A stretch of 64,000 nt of DNA from Pseudoxanthomonas sp. PXM01 (GTDB taxonomy: Bacteria; Pseudomonadota; Gammaproteobacteria; Xanthomonadales; Xanthomonadaceae), in assembly GCF_014851815.1 (NCBI RefSeq), contig NZ_JACVAJ010000001.1:186001-250000 (forward strand). The letters are read 5' to 3'. Under the pieces are notes generated by a model that worked only from the letters and a program-made list of their open reading frames with translations, was not told where the DNA came from and made no database searches. The position numbers and the translations under genes were made by a program. Shown here piece by piece: positions 7,913 to 18,340 of the stretch; positions within the stretch are counted from its first letter, which is position 1, and every line of letters starts with the position of its first letter.

Positions 7913-9310
7913 TTACTGCGGGCCGGTCGGCAGCGGGATGCCGACGGGGGCGTTGCGTTGGATCAGGGATTCCAGGGCGGCACGGCTGCTCGGCAGGTCG
8001 GCGGCGCGCGCCACGTCCTGGCCGAGGAACTCGACGATCTCCGGCCAGCGCTCCAGCGCTTCGTCGACGGTCGGGTCGTTGCCGCGCTGGTAGGCGCCGA
8101 TGGCGATCAGGTCGCGGTTGCTGGTGTACGCCGACAGCAGGCGCTTGAGCTTGCGGATGCGGTCGCGCCAGGTTTCGTCGGCGATCTCGGTGACCACGCG
8201 GCTGACCGACGACTCCACGTCGATCGCCGGGTACAGGCCGCTGTCGGCGACGCGGCGCGACAGCAGGATGTGGCCGTCGAGAATGGCGCGCGCGGCGTCG
8301 GCGATCGGGTCCTGCGGATCGTCGCCTTCGGTCAGTACGGTGTAGAACGCGGTGATGGAGCCTCGCCCCTTGGCGCCGTTGCCGGCACGTTCGACCAGCG
8401 CCGGCAGGCGCGCGAACACGGACGGTGGATAACCGCGCGTGGTGGGTGGTTCGCCGACCGACAGGCCGATCTCGCGCTGCGCCTGGGCGAAGCGGGTCAG
8501 CGAATCCATCAGCAGCAGCACGTTCAGGCCCTGGTCGCGGAACCACTCGGCGATGGCGGTGGCGCGATAGGCGCCCTGCAGGCGCGCCAGCGGCGGCCGG
8601 TCGGCGGGACTGGCGACTACCACGGCACGCGCGAGGCCGGCCGGGCCCAGCGTGGTCTCGACGAAATCGCGGACTTCGCGACCACGTTCGCCGATAAGAC
8701 CGACCACGATGACGTCGGCGGCGGTGTACTTGGTCATCATGCCCAGCAGCGTGGACTTGCCGACGCCGGAGCCGGCGAACAGGCCGACGCGCTGGCCGCG
8801 GCCGATCGGCAGCAGCGCATTGATCGCGCGCACGCCGACATCGAGCGGCTGCGTGATGGGTTCGCGCGAGAGCGGATTGATCGCCATGCCGGCAAGGCTG
8901 ACCGTGCCTTCGGCGCGGATCGGACCGCGACCGTCGAGCGGCACGCCATCGCTGTCGATCACGCGGCCCAGCAGGCCTTCGCCGACTTCCACGCCGCCGC
9001 GGCGGCGCGAGGGCACCACGCGCGCGTTCGGCAGCAGGCCGTGCAGTTCGGCGCTGGGCATCAGGTAGGTACGTTCGCCGGAGAAGCCGACGACTTCGGC
9101 GTCCACCCAGCCGCCGTCGACGACTTCGACCTTGCAGGTGGCGCCCATCGGCGCTTCGCAGCCGATCGCTTCCAGGGTCAGGCCGACGGCGCGGCGCAGG
9201 ATGCCTTCGCGGATCAGGCCGCGTCCGCCGAGTTCGGGATTGATCTGCGACAGCCGCGCCGACAGGCGCAGGTCGCGTGCGGTCAGCCATTCCAGCGGCT
9301 GTGCGCTCAT
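7913..9310 (-). CDS. fliI: Flagellum-specific ATP synthase FliI
   Basis: A 465-residue ATPase of the type III export apparatus, related to the F1 beta subunit. The Walker A motif GLFAGSGVGKST lies in the first half, near 170. The GLIGERGREVRDF stretch follows, and then Walker B in LNVLLLMDSLTRFA. Length and motif spacing are normal. The ATG overlaps the fliH stop by 4 bp. It powers unfolding and delivery of export substrates at the cytoplasmic face. Confidence 0.97.
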   Translation of the reverse strand: MSAQPLEWLTARDLRLSARLSQINPELGGRGLIREGILRRAVGLTLEAIGCEAPMGATCKVEVVDGGWVDAEVVGFSGERTYLMPSAELHGLLPNARVVPSRRRGGVEVGEGLLGRVIDSDGVPLDGRGPIRAEGTVSLAGMAINPLSREPITQPLDVGVRAINALLPIGRGQRVGLFAGSGVGKSTLLGMMTKYTAADVIVVGLIGERGREVRDFVETTLGPAGLARAVVVASPADRPPLARLQGAYRATAIAEWFRDQGLNVLLLMDSLTRFAQAQREIGLSVGEPPTTRGYPPSVFARLPALVERAGNGAKGRGSITAFYTVLTEGDDPQDPIADAARAILDGHILLSRRVADSGLYPAIDVESSVSRVVTEIADETWRDRIRKLKRLLSAYTSNRDLIAIGAYQRGNDPTVDEALERWPEIVEFLGQDVARAADLPSSRAALESLIQRNAPVGIPLPTGPQ

Positions 9311-9924
9311 GCGCGTGCTCCGCGGTTGAGGACGGTTTCCAGCGCGCCGCGCAGACGCGCTTCCAGCGTGCCGTCGATGCGGACGCTTTCGGCATGTACA
9401 CGCAGGTCGCCGCGGCTCAGCGACGTGTCCGCAGTCAGGCGGGTGTGGGCCGTCATCGCCAGTACTGGCGTCAGTGCGGCGATGTCGTCGGGGTGCAGGC
9501 GCAGTTCGACCTCGCGCTGCGAACCGCCGACCGCATCCAGCGCGCTGGTGGCGAGTTCCTGCAGCAGGACCGGGTCGGTCTGGTAGGCGCGGCCGACCAG
9601 CGCGCCGGCGATGCGCACGGCGAGTTCGGACAGCGCGGCGACCACTTCGTTTTCCAGCCGGTCGAGCGGGCGCGAGAAGTTGTCGAGGATGCCTTCCATC
9701 TGTGCGGCGAGCCGGCGCACCTCGGCCTGGCCGTGGGAGAAGCCCTCGGCATGGCCTTCGGCGTGGCCGCGCTCGAGCCCTTCGCGGAAGGCAGCTTCCT
9801 GGATGGACTGGATCTCCTCCAGCGTCGGCGGCACCAGCGGCGGCGCGTCCTGTTCGGCGACGGCATCGGACAGCACCATGTCGAGCGGTGCGGGCATCCA
9901 GCGCAGCGGCGAGGGCGTGCTCAT
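9307..9924 (-). CDS. fliH: Flagellar assembly protein FliH
   Basis: A 205-residue regulator of the FliI ATPase that links it to FliN in the C-ring. The middle has the characteristic run of GxxxG repeats (about 48-66, GLERGHAEGHAEGFSHGQAE). A helical and C-terminal V-ATPase subunit E-like domain follows. Four-base overlaps with both fliG and fliI show tight operon packing. Confidence 0.94.
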   Translation of the reverse strand: MSTPSPLRWMPAPLDMVLSDAVAEQDAPPLVPPTLEEIQSIQEAAFREGLERGHAEGHAEGFSHGQAEVRRLAAQMEGILDNFSRPLDRLENEVVAALSELAVRIAGALVGRAYQTDPVLLQELATSALDAVGGSQREVELRLHPDDIAALTPVLAMTAHTRLTADTSLSRGDLRVHAESVRIDGTLEARLRGALETVLNRGARA

Positions 9925-10931
9925 ACCATTTCCTCGGCGCTGGCGGTGAGGGCGATGACGCCCTGGTCAGCCAGCCGGCGCACGATGGCGAGGATTTCCT
10001 TCTGCGCGCCTTCCACGTCGGACAGGCGCACGGGGCCGCGTGCTTCCATGTCCTCGAGCAGGATCTGCGCGGCGCGCTGGGACATGTTGCGGGTGATCTT
10101 TTCCTTCACCTTGGCGTCGGCGCCGCGCAGCGCCAGGCCCAGGCGGTCGTTCGGCACTTCGCGCAGCAACGCCTGCAGTTCGCGGTCGCCGAGGTCGGCC
10201 AGGTTGTCGAACACGAACATCAGGTCCTGGATGCGTGCGCCGAGGTCGGCATCGACCTGGGTGATGCTGCCCAGGATCACCTGGTCCTGGCCGGAATCCA
10301 TGAAGTTGAGGATGTTCGCCGCGACCTTCACGCCGCCGATGCTGGACGCCTTGAGGTTCTGGTTGCCGGCGAACTGGCGCTCCATGATCTCGTTGAGCTC
10401 GTTCAGCGCGTTCGGCGGAATGCCGTCCAGCGTGGCGATGCGCAGCAGCACGTCGGTGCGGGTGCGTTCGGCCAGCAGCTTGAGCGTGTCGGCGGCCTGG
10501 TCGCTGTCCAGGTGCGCCAGCACGATGGCGATGATCTGCGGATGTTCGTTGCGCACCAGGTCGGCGATCGCGCGCGGGTCCATCCACTTCAGCGTGTCCA
10601 GGCCGGTGGTGTTGCGGCCCAGCAGGATGCGGTCGATCAGGCTGCCGGCCTTGTCCTCGCCCAGTGCCTGCACCAGCACCTTGCGCACGTAGTCGTCGGC
10701 GCCCATGCCCAGCGAGGTCTGCTTGTCGAGCGCATCGCCGAAGTTGGACATCACCTGCATCACCTGCTCGCGGCTGATGCCGGAGATGGTGGCCATGGCG
10801 ATGCCGAGCTTCTGCACCTCCTTGGCGTTCATGTGCTTGAGCACTTCGGCGGCGTCTTCCTCGCCCAGCGAGAGCAGCAGCACGGCAGCGCGCTGCACGC
10901 CGGTCAGGGCGGCTTCGGGTGCGTTATTCAT
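9921..10931 (-). CDS. fliG: Flagellar motor switch protein FliG
   Basis: A 336-residue rotor protein that contacts the MotA stator. The N-terminal domain (from about residue 10, GVQRAAVLLLSLGEEDAAEV) binds FliF. The middle and C-terminal armadillo-like domains carry the charged torque helix with LADLGDRELQALLREV. Length is typical. It overlaps fliF by 8 bp and fliH by 4 bp. Confidence 0.97.
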   Translation of the reverse strand: MNNAPEAALTGVQRAAVLLLSLGEEDAAEVLKHMNAKEVQKLGIAMATISGISREQVMQVMSNFGDALDKQTSLGMGADDYVRKVLVQALGEDKAGSLIDRILLGRNTTGLDTLKWMDPRAIADLVRNEHPQIIAIVLAHLDSDQAADTLKLLAERTRTDVLLRIATLDGIPPNALNELNEIMERQFAGNQNLKASSIGGVKVAANILNFMDSGQDQVILGSITQVDADLGARIQDLMFVFDNLADLGDRELQALLREVPNDRLGLALRGADAKVKEKITRNMSQRAAQILLEDMEARGPVRLSDVEGAQKEILAIVRRLADQGVIALTASAEEMV

Positions 10932-12597
10932 CGCTGGCCACCCAGTCCTTGACCACTTGCGCGACCTGCTTGGAGTCGGTCTTCACCGCTTCGCGCGCCT
11001 GGCGCAGGCGGTCTTCGTAGGCGTCGGAGGGCAGGGCGCGCATCGGCGGCGCGTGCTCGTGCGACAGGGTGGCGACCACGCCGTCGTCGTCGCGGTCGTC
11101 GACGATGTCGACATCGATGCCGTCCTCTTCGTCGCGCTTGTGCCTGGCGGCGGGGCTGATGATCTGGCGCATGGCTGGGCGCAGCACGCCGAACAGCAGC
11201 ACGATGACCACCAGCGCGCCCAGGCCGTAGCGCGCGATGTCGCGCAACATCGGGTTGTGCAGCCACGGGCTTTCCCAGAACGGCACGTCGACCGGGGCTT
11301 CGGCTTCGCGCACGAACGGGGCGTTCATGACCGACACCGAGTCGCCGCGGGCGGCGTCGAAGCCGACGGCTTCCTTCACCAGCGCTTCGATGCGGGTCAG
11401 CGTGGCGGCGTCCAGCGCGGTCATCACGGCCTTGCCGTTCTCGCCGGTGCGCGGCACGTGGTCGACCAGCACGGCGGCGGTGACGCGGCGCACGCGGCCG
11501 GCGGGCTGGCGGGTGTGCTGCAGGGTGCGGTCCATCTCGAAGTTGCGTGTCGCGCTGCTCGCGGTCTCCACCGGCGCGGCGGGATTGGGTGCGGCAGCGG
11601 CGGCATTCGGCCCCGGCGGGGTGTTGCTGGTCGCACCCGGCACGCCTTCGGGGCCGGTGCCGGCGTTGGTGGTGTTCTGGCTGATCTGCTCGCTGCGGAT
11701 CTTGGCCGGATCATTGGCGAAGGTCTCACGGGCTTCCTCGGTGACCGAGAAGTCCATGTCGACGGCGACTTCGGCGTTGACGCGGCCGGGGCCGGTCAGC
11801 GGCTCCAGCAGTTCGCGGATGCGGTCGTTGAACGAGGTTTCCAGTTTGCGCACGCGCTCGAACTGCGCGGCGTTGAGCGCGGCCTCGCTGTTCGGATCGC
11901 TGATGGTCAGCATGCGGCCGCTCTGGTCGACCACGGTGACGCGCTCGGGCGCCAGGTCGGGGATCGACGACGACACCAGGTGCACGATGGCGTCGACCTG
12001 GTTGCGCTCCAGCATGGCGCCGGAGCGCAGGTCCAGCACCACCGACGCGCTGGCCACTTCGCGCTGGCGGGTGAAGGCGGACGGCTTGGGAATGGCGAGG
12101 TGGACGCGCGCGTCGCGCACCGGGCGCAGCGTGGTGATGGTGCGGACCAGTTCGGTCTCCAGCGCGTGCTGGTAGCGCGCGTTCTCGACGAACTGGCTGA
12201 CGCCGAAGCCCGGGTCGCGCTCCATCATCTCGAAACCGAGGCGGCCGCTTTCGGCCAGGCCGGCGCCGGCCAGCTTCAGGCGGGCGTCGTGCAGGTTTTC
12301 CTCCGGCACGGAGATCGCGCCGGTGGCCTGGTTGAGCTGGAACGGGATCTGCGCCGCGCGCAGCATGTCGGCTGCTTCGGCGGTGGCCTTGGCGTCCAGC
12401 CCGGTGTAGAGCGGGGTGTAGGCCGGCTTCTGCGACCAGAAGAACACCATCATGCCGACCGCGACGGCACCGGCGATCAGCAGCAGCGTGCCCATCTGCT
12501 TGAACACGCGCGCGTCCTGGATCTTGGTCAGCGCCGCGCCCGCCTTGTCGGCGGTCAGCGATTCCTTCAGGGCTTCCTTGGACAGCGTGAGGGCCAT
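10924..12597 (-). CDS. fliF: Flagellar MS-ring protein FliF
   Basis: A 557-residue protein whose oligomer forms the MS ring in the inner membrane. There is one transmembrane helix near 34-55 and a second near 440-462, with ring-building motifs between them. A long Pro/Ala-rich insertion lies near 300-345, before the second conserved periplasmic part. The cytoplasmic C-terminal tail (VAQVVKDWVASDE) binds FliG. The frame ends 8 bp inside fliG. Confidence 0.97.
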   Translation of the reverse strand: MALTLSKEALKESLTADKAGAALTKIQDARVFKQMGTLLLIAGAVAVGMMVFFWSQKPAYTPLYTGLDAKATAEAADMLRAAQIPFQLNQATGAISVPEENLHDARLKLAGAGLAESGRLGFEMMERDPGFGVSQFVENARYQHALETELVRTITTLRPVRDARVHLAIPKPSAFTRQREVASASVVLDLRSGAMLERNQVDAIVHLVSSSIPDLAPERVTVVDQSGRMLTISDPNSEAALNAAQFERVRKLETSFNDRIRELLEPLTGPGRVNAEVAVDMDFSVTEEARETFANDPAKIRSEQISQNTTNAGTGPEGVPGATSNTPPGPNAAAAAPNPAAPVETASSATRNFEMDRTLQHTRQPAGRVRRVTAAVLVDHVPRTGENGKAVMTALDAATLTRIEALVKEAVGFDAARGDSVSVMNAPFVREAEAPVDVPFWESPWLHNPMLRDIARYGLGALVVIVLLFGVLRPAMRQIISPAARHKRDEEDGIDVDIVDDRDDDGVVATLSHEHAPPMRALPSDAYEDRLRQAREAVKTDSKQVAQVVKDWVASDE

Positions 12598-12639
12598 GGC
12601 GACGGGTCGGTTCTAGTGGAGAGGTGGAGGGGCGCCGCG

Positions 12640-12999
12640 TTACAGCGGCATGTTCATGACGTCCTGGTACGCCTGCACCAGGCGGTTGCGTACTTCCACG
12701 GTGGCGCGGAACGCGACCTGCGACTGCTGGGCCGCCACCATCACCCGCGCCAGGTCCGCGCGCGGATCACCCAGTTCGAACGCCTGCGCCAGCGCGCCGG
12801 AGGTCTTCTGGGCGTTGTTCACGCCTTCCAGCGCGTTCTGCAGCGTGTCGCCGAAGCTCGGCGCCTTGACGCCCGGCTGCTCCAGTCCCACCCGGTTCGG
12901 GGTGAAGGCCCCCGGATTCGGCATCGGCTCGAGCGCGCGGGTACCGACCTGATGCTGGTAACTGCGGATCTGCGAGAGGATGGAGGTGACGTCGGACAT
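12640..12999 (-). CDS. fliE: Flagellar hook-basal body complex protein FliE
   Basis: A 119-residue adaptor that joins the MS ring to the proximal rod. The C-terminal half, with FRATVEVRNRLVQAYQDVMN, is the FliE signature. It is the first gene of the operon. A sigma-54 type promoter lies about 40 bp before its ATG. Confidence 0.95.
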   Translation of the reverse strand: MSDVTSILSQIRSYQHQVGTRALEPMPNPGAFTPNRVGLEQPGVKAPSFGDTLQNALEGVNNAQKTSGALAQAFELGDPRADLARVMVAAQQSQVAFRATVEVRNRLVQAYQDVMNMPL

Positions 13000-13039
13000 G
13001 GGCGGGTGCTTCGGTCGTCAGGTGTCTTGCGTGATGTGT

Positions 13040-13055
13040 TGCAAGACCCGTGCCG
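13040..13055 (-). promoter_or_regulatory. Sigma-54 promoter of the fliE operon
   Basis: The minus strand reads CGGCACGGGTCTTGCA. It has the GG (-24) and GC (-12) pair exactly 10 bases apart and matches the TGGCAC-N5-TTGCA consensus at all but one position. It lies 40 bp before fliE and just after the fleQ stop. With rpoN2 and a sigma-54 activator encoded immediately upstream, it is very probably the start of the fliE-to-fliR transcript. Confidence 0.85.
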
Positions 13056-13075
13056 GAAACCGCGCCCGCGGCCAG

Positions 13076-14534
<1,459 letters not shown>

Positions 14535-14542
<8 letters not shown>

Positions 14543-14915
14543 GGCGGCTGTCTTTGAATTTTTCGAGGATGGGCAAGACTTCCTGGATGTAGGAAAGCTT
14601 GCTGACGAAGTCGTCGGCGCCGGCGCGCATCGCGTGTTCGCGGTGCTCGGCATCGTCGAAATGGCTGGCGATCACGATGAAGGGCGGTGCGTCCTGCGTC
14701 TTGATCAGGCGGGTGGCCTGCAGGCCGCCCATCTCCGGCATGGCCAGGTCCATCAGCACCACGTCCGGACGCAGGGTCTCGGAGCGTTCGATGGCTTCCA
14801 GGCCATTGCTGGCGCGGCCCACGACGTCCAGCCACTCCACCTTGCGCAGGTGGCGCAGGGCGGCGTTGATGAAACCTTCGTGGTCGTCCACCAGCAGTAC
14901 GGTGATCTTGCTCAT
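14535..14915 (-). CDS. vemR: Stand-alone response regulator VemR
   Basis: A 126-residue receiver domain with no output domain. The acidic pocket D10/D11, the phosphoacceptor D56 ([13 protein letters not shown]) and the conserved K106 are all present, so it should be phosphorylatable. In Xanthomonas campestris the gene in this exact position, between rpoN2 and fleQ, is vemR, which affects motility, exopolysaccharide and virulence by acting on FleQ. The name rests on this synteny plus the Asp11/Asp56 pattern. It starts 15 bp after rpoN. Confidence 0.85.
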
Positions 14916-14930
14916 TGCGGTCGTGCTCCG

Positions 14931-16355
14931 TTATCCAGCCTTGGCCAGGACGGATACGGTAGCGCGTCGGCGTTCCCGGGCGGGAGCGATATCGAGCTGT
15001 TCCCGGTACTTCGCCACAGTTCGACGGGCGATGTGGATGCCCTGGCGGGCCAGCAGGCCGGCGATGGCCTCGTCGGCCAGCGGCTTGCCGGCGGGCTCGG
15101 AGTCGATCAGGCGGCGCACCATCGCGCGCACGGCCGGGCCGGACACGTTGGCGCCTTCCAGGCGTACGGCGAAGAAGTGCTTCAGCTCGAAGGTGCCGCG
15201 CGGGGTCTGCATATACTTGCCGGTGGTGATGCGCGAGATGGTGGACTCGTGCATGCCGATGGCGTCGGCGACTTCCTTCAGCGTCAGCGGGGCCATCGCC
15301 TCGTCGCCCTGGGTCAGGAAGCCGGCCTGGCGTTCGACGATGGCGCGTGCGGTGCGCAGCAGGGTGTCGTAGCGGATCGACAGGCCGCGGGTCAGCCAGC
15401 GGGCTTCCTGCAGCATTTCACGCAGCTTGACGGCGCCTTCGGACGGCTCGGCCTGGTCCAGCGCCCGTTCCTGCATCGCGTTCACGCGGATGCGCGGCGT
15501 GGTGGCCGGGTTCAGCGCGACGCGCCAGGCGCAATCGGCGTGCCAGGCGACCACGTCCGGGACAATGTAGCCGGTCGGCGCGGGGGCCAGCGAGGCGCCC
15601 GGACGTGCGTCCAGCGACAGCACCAGGCGCACGCCTTCCATGACCTGGTCGAGATCGAGGTCCAGCAGGCGGGCGAGGGCGTCGTACTCGTGGGCGGCCA
15701 GCAGCGCCATGCCGTCGGTGACGATGCGGTGGGCGACATGGCGGGCCGGCACGCGGCCCTGCAGGCAGTCCAGCTGGACCTGCAGGCATTCGCGCACGTC
15801 GGCCGCGGTCAGGCCGGGGAATTCGCCGCGCAGCAGGCGGTCGCGCAGGGCGAGTGCCGCGTCGGTGGTCAGGTCGAAACGGGCCGAGGCCAGCAGCGCC
15901 AGCGCATCGGGTGCCTGCTCCAGGTAACCGGCGTCGTTGGTGTGCTCCAGCCAGAAGGCGACCACGTCGAGCGCGCGGTCGTCCAGTTCCAGCGCGAGGC
16001 GGTCGAGCACGCGCACGTGCGGATCGCTGGACTCGCCGGCCTCCACGCGCTGCATGCGGTCGTCGTCGCCGTCCTGCCAGTTGGCGCCGGGCACGTCCCA
16101 CAGGTTGGATTCGGGCAGTTCGTCGAAGGCTGCGGTTTCGAGGGCGGCGGCTTCCTGCGCCGGCAGCACCTCGATGTCGCCGGCCTGGTCGGCGTCCTGC
16201 ACCTCTTCCACTTCCAGCAGCGGATTCAGGTCCAGCGCGCGGCGCACTTCCATCTCCAGCTGCAGGCCATCCAGCTGCAGCAGCCGGATCGACTGCAGCA
16301 GTTGCGGCGTCAGGTGGAGCTGCTGCCCGAGTTGGGTGGAAAGTCCCGTCTTCAT
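14931..16355 (-). CDS. rpoN: RNA polymerase sigma-54 factor RpoN
   Basis: A 474-residue alternative sigma factor. The glutamine and leucine-rich activator-interacting region I is at 1-45 (LGQQLHLTPQLLQSIRLLQL). The core-binding domain, a helix-turn-helix and the C-terminal RpoN box ARRTVAKYR (near 443-451) follow. The frame continues 14 codons upstream to a GTG, but the ATG at 16355 gives the family N-terminus MKTGLS. It heads a probable rpoN-vemR-fleQ transcript, and flagellar location suggests the RpoN2 type. A second rpoN copy elsewhere is likely in this group. Confidence 0.95.
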   Translation of the reverse strand: MKTGLSTQLGQQLHLTPQLLQSIRLLQLDGLQLEMEVRRALDLNPLLEVEEVQDADQAGDIEVLPAQEAAALETAAFDELPESNLWDVPGANWQDGDDDRMQRVEAGESSDPHVRVLDRLALELDDRALDVVAFWLEHTNDAGYLEQAPDALALLASARFDLTTDAALALRDRLLRGEFPGLTAADVRECLQVQLDCLQGRVPARHVAHRIVTDGMALLAAHEYDALARLLDLDLDQVMEGVRLVLSLDARPGASLAPAPTGYIVPDVVAWHADCAWRVALNPATTPRIRVNAMQERALDQAEPSEGAVKLREMLQEARWLTRGLSIRYDTLLRTARAIVERQAGFLTQGDEAMAPLTLKEVADAIGMHESTISRITTGKYMQTPRGTFELKHFFAVRLEGANVSGPAVRAMVRRLIDSEPAGKPLADEAIAGLLARQGIHIARRTVAKYREQLDIAPARERRRATVSVLAKAG

Positions 16356-16429
16356 TCGCGTGGTCCCCGATTCGATGGCGTGCCGAGGCGGCTTCACATC
16401 GTGTTGACACTTTGCGGGGCGGGTGACGG

Positions 16430-16471
16430 AAAAAAAATCAGGGCGTTTCTGGTTGTGCTGCGGGCACGCCC
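16430..16471 (-). terminator. Possible terminator of the response regulator gene
   Basis: On the minus strand a GGGCGT...ACGCCC stem with a long loop is followed by a run of eight T. The stem is short for its loop, so this is only a candidate. It would separate the regulator gene at 16593 from the rpoN operon. Confidence 0.4.
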
Positions 16472-16592
16472 CACGCGCCGTCAGGGTTTCCCCTACGACG
16501 TCGGTTCAATGGCGGGAATGGGCGCCTGGCGGGGCGCTGCGATCACGGAATTCCGTCACGGAAAGGGCGTCGCCCCCGGAGTACTGCAAGGC

Positions 16593-17225
16593 TCAGGCCA
16601 GTTCGTTCTGGTGGCGCGCGGCCAGCAGCAGCAGATCGTTGGCGCGACGGCAGCCCAGCGACTCCATCATGCGTGCGCGGTGCGTTTCCACCGTCTTGAC
16701 GCTGATGCCGAGCTGGGCGGCGATTTCCTTGCTGCTCATGCCGCTGCCGAGCTGGCGCAGGATTTCGCGCTGCCGCGGCGACAGCGCCGCGATGCCGGTG
16801 GGACGCTGCGGATTGAGCATCGGCGCCAGCATCTTCGACGACACCTGCGGGCTGAGGAACACCTGGCCATTGGCGGCGGCGCGCAGGGCGAGTTCCAGTT
16901 CCATCGGCGCGGCTTCCTTCACCACGAAGCCGGCGCAACCACGGTCCAGCGCCACCCGTACCTGGGTGGGATCGTTGTGCATGGACATCATCACCACGCG
17001 CGTCTGCGGCAGCGAGTCGCGCAGCAGGGGCAACAGCTCCAGACCGCTGCGATCGGGCAGCGACAGGTCGAGCAGGATCAGGTCGGGGCGATGGATGGCC
17101 GCCATGTCCAGCGCCTGTTGCGCATTGCAGGCCTCGGCCACGACATCGACATCGGGCAGCGCCTGCAGCAGGCGTCCGATGCCGGCGCGGACCAGGGTGT
17201 GGTCGTCGACGATAAGTACACGCAC
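16593..17225 (-). CDS. NarL/FixJ-type response regulator
   Basis: A 210-residue two-component regulator. The receiver domain has D8, D53 and the K103 region. A LuxR-type DNA-binding domain follows at about 147-195, with the LSPRQREILRQLGSGMSSKE motif. No sensor kinase is adjacent. Its location between rpoN and the pilZ-fliTSD group is compatible with a role in motility or attachment, but nothing in the sequence proves it. Palindromes at 17292-17317 and 17330-17343, upstream of the start, could be binding sites. Confidence 0.9.
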   Translation of the reverse strand: MRVLIVDDHTLVRAGIGRLLQALPDVDVVAEACNAQQALDMAAIHRPDLILLDLSLPDRSGLELLPLLRDSLPQTRVVMMSMHNDPTQVRVALDRGCAGFVVKEAAPMELELALRAAANGQVFLSPQVSSKMLAPMLNPQRPTGIAALSPRQREILRQLGSGMSSKEIAAQLGISVKTVETHRARMMESLGCRRANDLLLLAARHQNELA

Positions 17226-17440
17226 GGGAGAAATCAGAGGCTGTCGCGTTGCAGGGTCAAGTCACGATAGCCGCGCCGGGTGCCCACGCCAATTCACAAA
17301 CGCGACGGGGATGTGAAACATCGACGAGGGTCACACTTGTGACGTCGCGAGCGTCGGCAAAACCACGGATTCCGCAACGCTGTCGCCGGCGCACGCCGTG
17401 CGGCAGACGATGCCGTCGCGCGTGACTGCGCGAAACGTGT

Positions 17441-18031
17441 TTACGTCCGCGTCGCGTGCAGCTGCTGCCGGGCTTCGGCCACCTGGCGGCGATGCAGACG
17501 GAAGAGGTGACGGTCCATCGCTTCGGCCAGGCCGGCATTCAGGCCCTCGAACTGCAACCACAGGTGGTGCACGCCATGCGTGCCTTCGACGTGGTCCAGC
17601 ACCTTCACCGGCAGTTCGATCTGGTCGCTCAGCCAGGTGGCGGGTTGCAGGGTGACGACGCCGACGGTCTCCGCCGCGTGCAGCGCCGGCGCTACCGCGT
17701 CCAGCCGCACGCCGCGGTGCGACCAGCGCAGCGCCGTGACGGGCAGGGTTTCCTCGTGCCGGCGGGCCAGACGGCCCAACAGCGACAGCACCAGGTCGAG
17801 CTTGGCTTCGATGCGCTGCTGGCTGGGCGTGGCTTCCTTGCGTTCCTCGGGATCGTCGCCGCGGACATCCTCGGCGACGGCGAGGCCCTTCAGCAGGGCC
17901 TCGGATGGCGCCTGCATCACGGGACGCGCGCCGGCATCGAAACGCGCCGGCAGCACGACATCGCAGGTGAGCGCGCCGTCGAACAGCGTGTGCTCGGCAG
18001 GATGCTCCACCAGGATGATCGACGTGCCCAT
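17441..18031 (-). CDS. Atypical PilZ-domain-like protein of the flagellar cluster
   Basis: A 196-residue cytoplasmic protein. The C-terminal 110 residues resemble a PilZ fold, with a short SxxG segment (WSHRGVRL) and the strand pattern of PilZ. I do not see the RxxxR motif needed for ordinary cyclic di-GMP binding. It starts 3 bp after fliT and is probably its operon partner. Similar proteins beside fliS/fliT in xanthomonads are annotated as PilZ proteins and some affect motility. It could be a protein-interaction version that senses the nucleotide indirectly. Confidence 0.65.
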   Translation of the reverse strand: MGTSIILVEHPAEHTLFDGALTCDVVLPARFDAGARPVMQAPSEALLKGLAVAEDVRGDDPEERKEATPSQQRIEAKLDLVLSLLGRLARRHEETLPVTALRWSHRGVRLDAVAPALHAAETVGVVTLQPATWLSDQIELPVKVLDHVEGTHGVHHLWLQFEGLNAGLAEAMDRHLFRLHRRQVAEARQQLHATRT

Positions 18032-18034
18032 GGC

Positions 18035-18340
18035 TCAGCCCTCGACGACGGACAGGTAGGCGCGCGCGGCGCGATCCGCGCGCTGGGTGGCGTGCATGCG
18101 GACGCGCGCCTGTTCGCGCGCATCCTGCATGGACTTCTGCAGCTCGAGTTGTGCGCGCAGCAGCACGGCTAGCGCGTCGTAGCCGGCGGTCCTGCCGCCA
18201 TCGGCATGCAGGAATGCCCGTACATCATGGTCGTGCCGGTTGAGCAGGCGCTCCACGTCCTCCAGTTCGCCGGCATGCAGCGCGTGCCGCATCCCGTCCA
18301 GCTGGGCGAACAGGTCGTCGAGGGCCGGGGCAGCGCTCAT
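18035..18340 (-). CDS. fliT: FliT-like flagellar chaperone
   Basis: A 101-residue, wholly helical, charged protein immediately after fliS, overlapping its stop codon (ATGA). FliT proteins chaperone the cap protein FliD and are very weakly conserved. Size, helical content and the fliD-fliS-fliT order are the evidence. The open frame extends over 2 kb upstream through fliS and fliD, but this is coding shadow. Confidence 0.7.
   Translation of the reverse strand: MSAAPALDDLFAQLDGMRHALHAGELEDVERLLNRHDHDVRAFLHADGGRTAGYDALAVLLRAQLELQKSMQDAREQARVRMHATQRADRAARAYLSVVEG

Noticed and set aside
6282-9401. A single minus-strand open frame of more than 1000 codons through fliK, fliJ and fliI
   Set aside because: Only the part to 7442 is fliK. 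The rest is a second frame of the fliJ and fliI genes, open because of high GC. Overlapping stop/start codons define the real gene borders.
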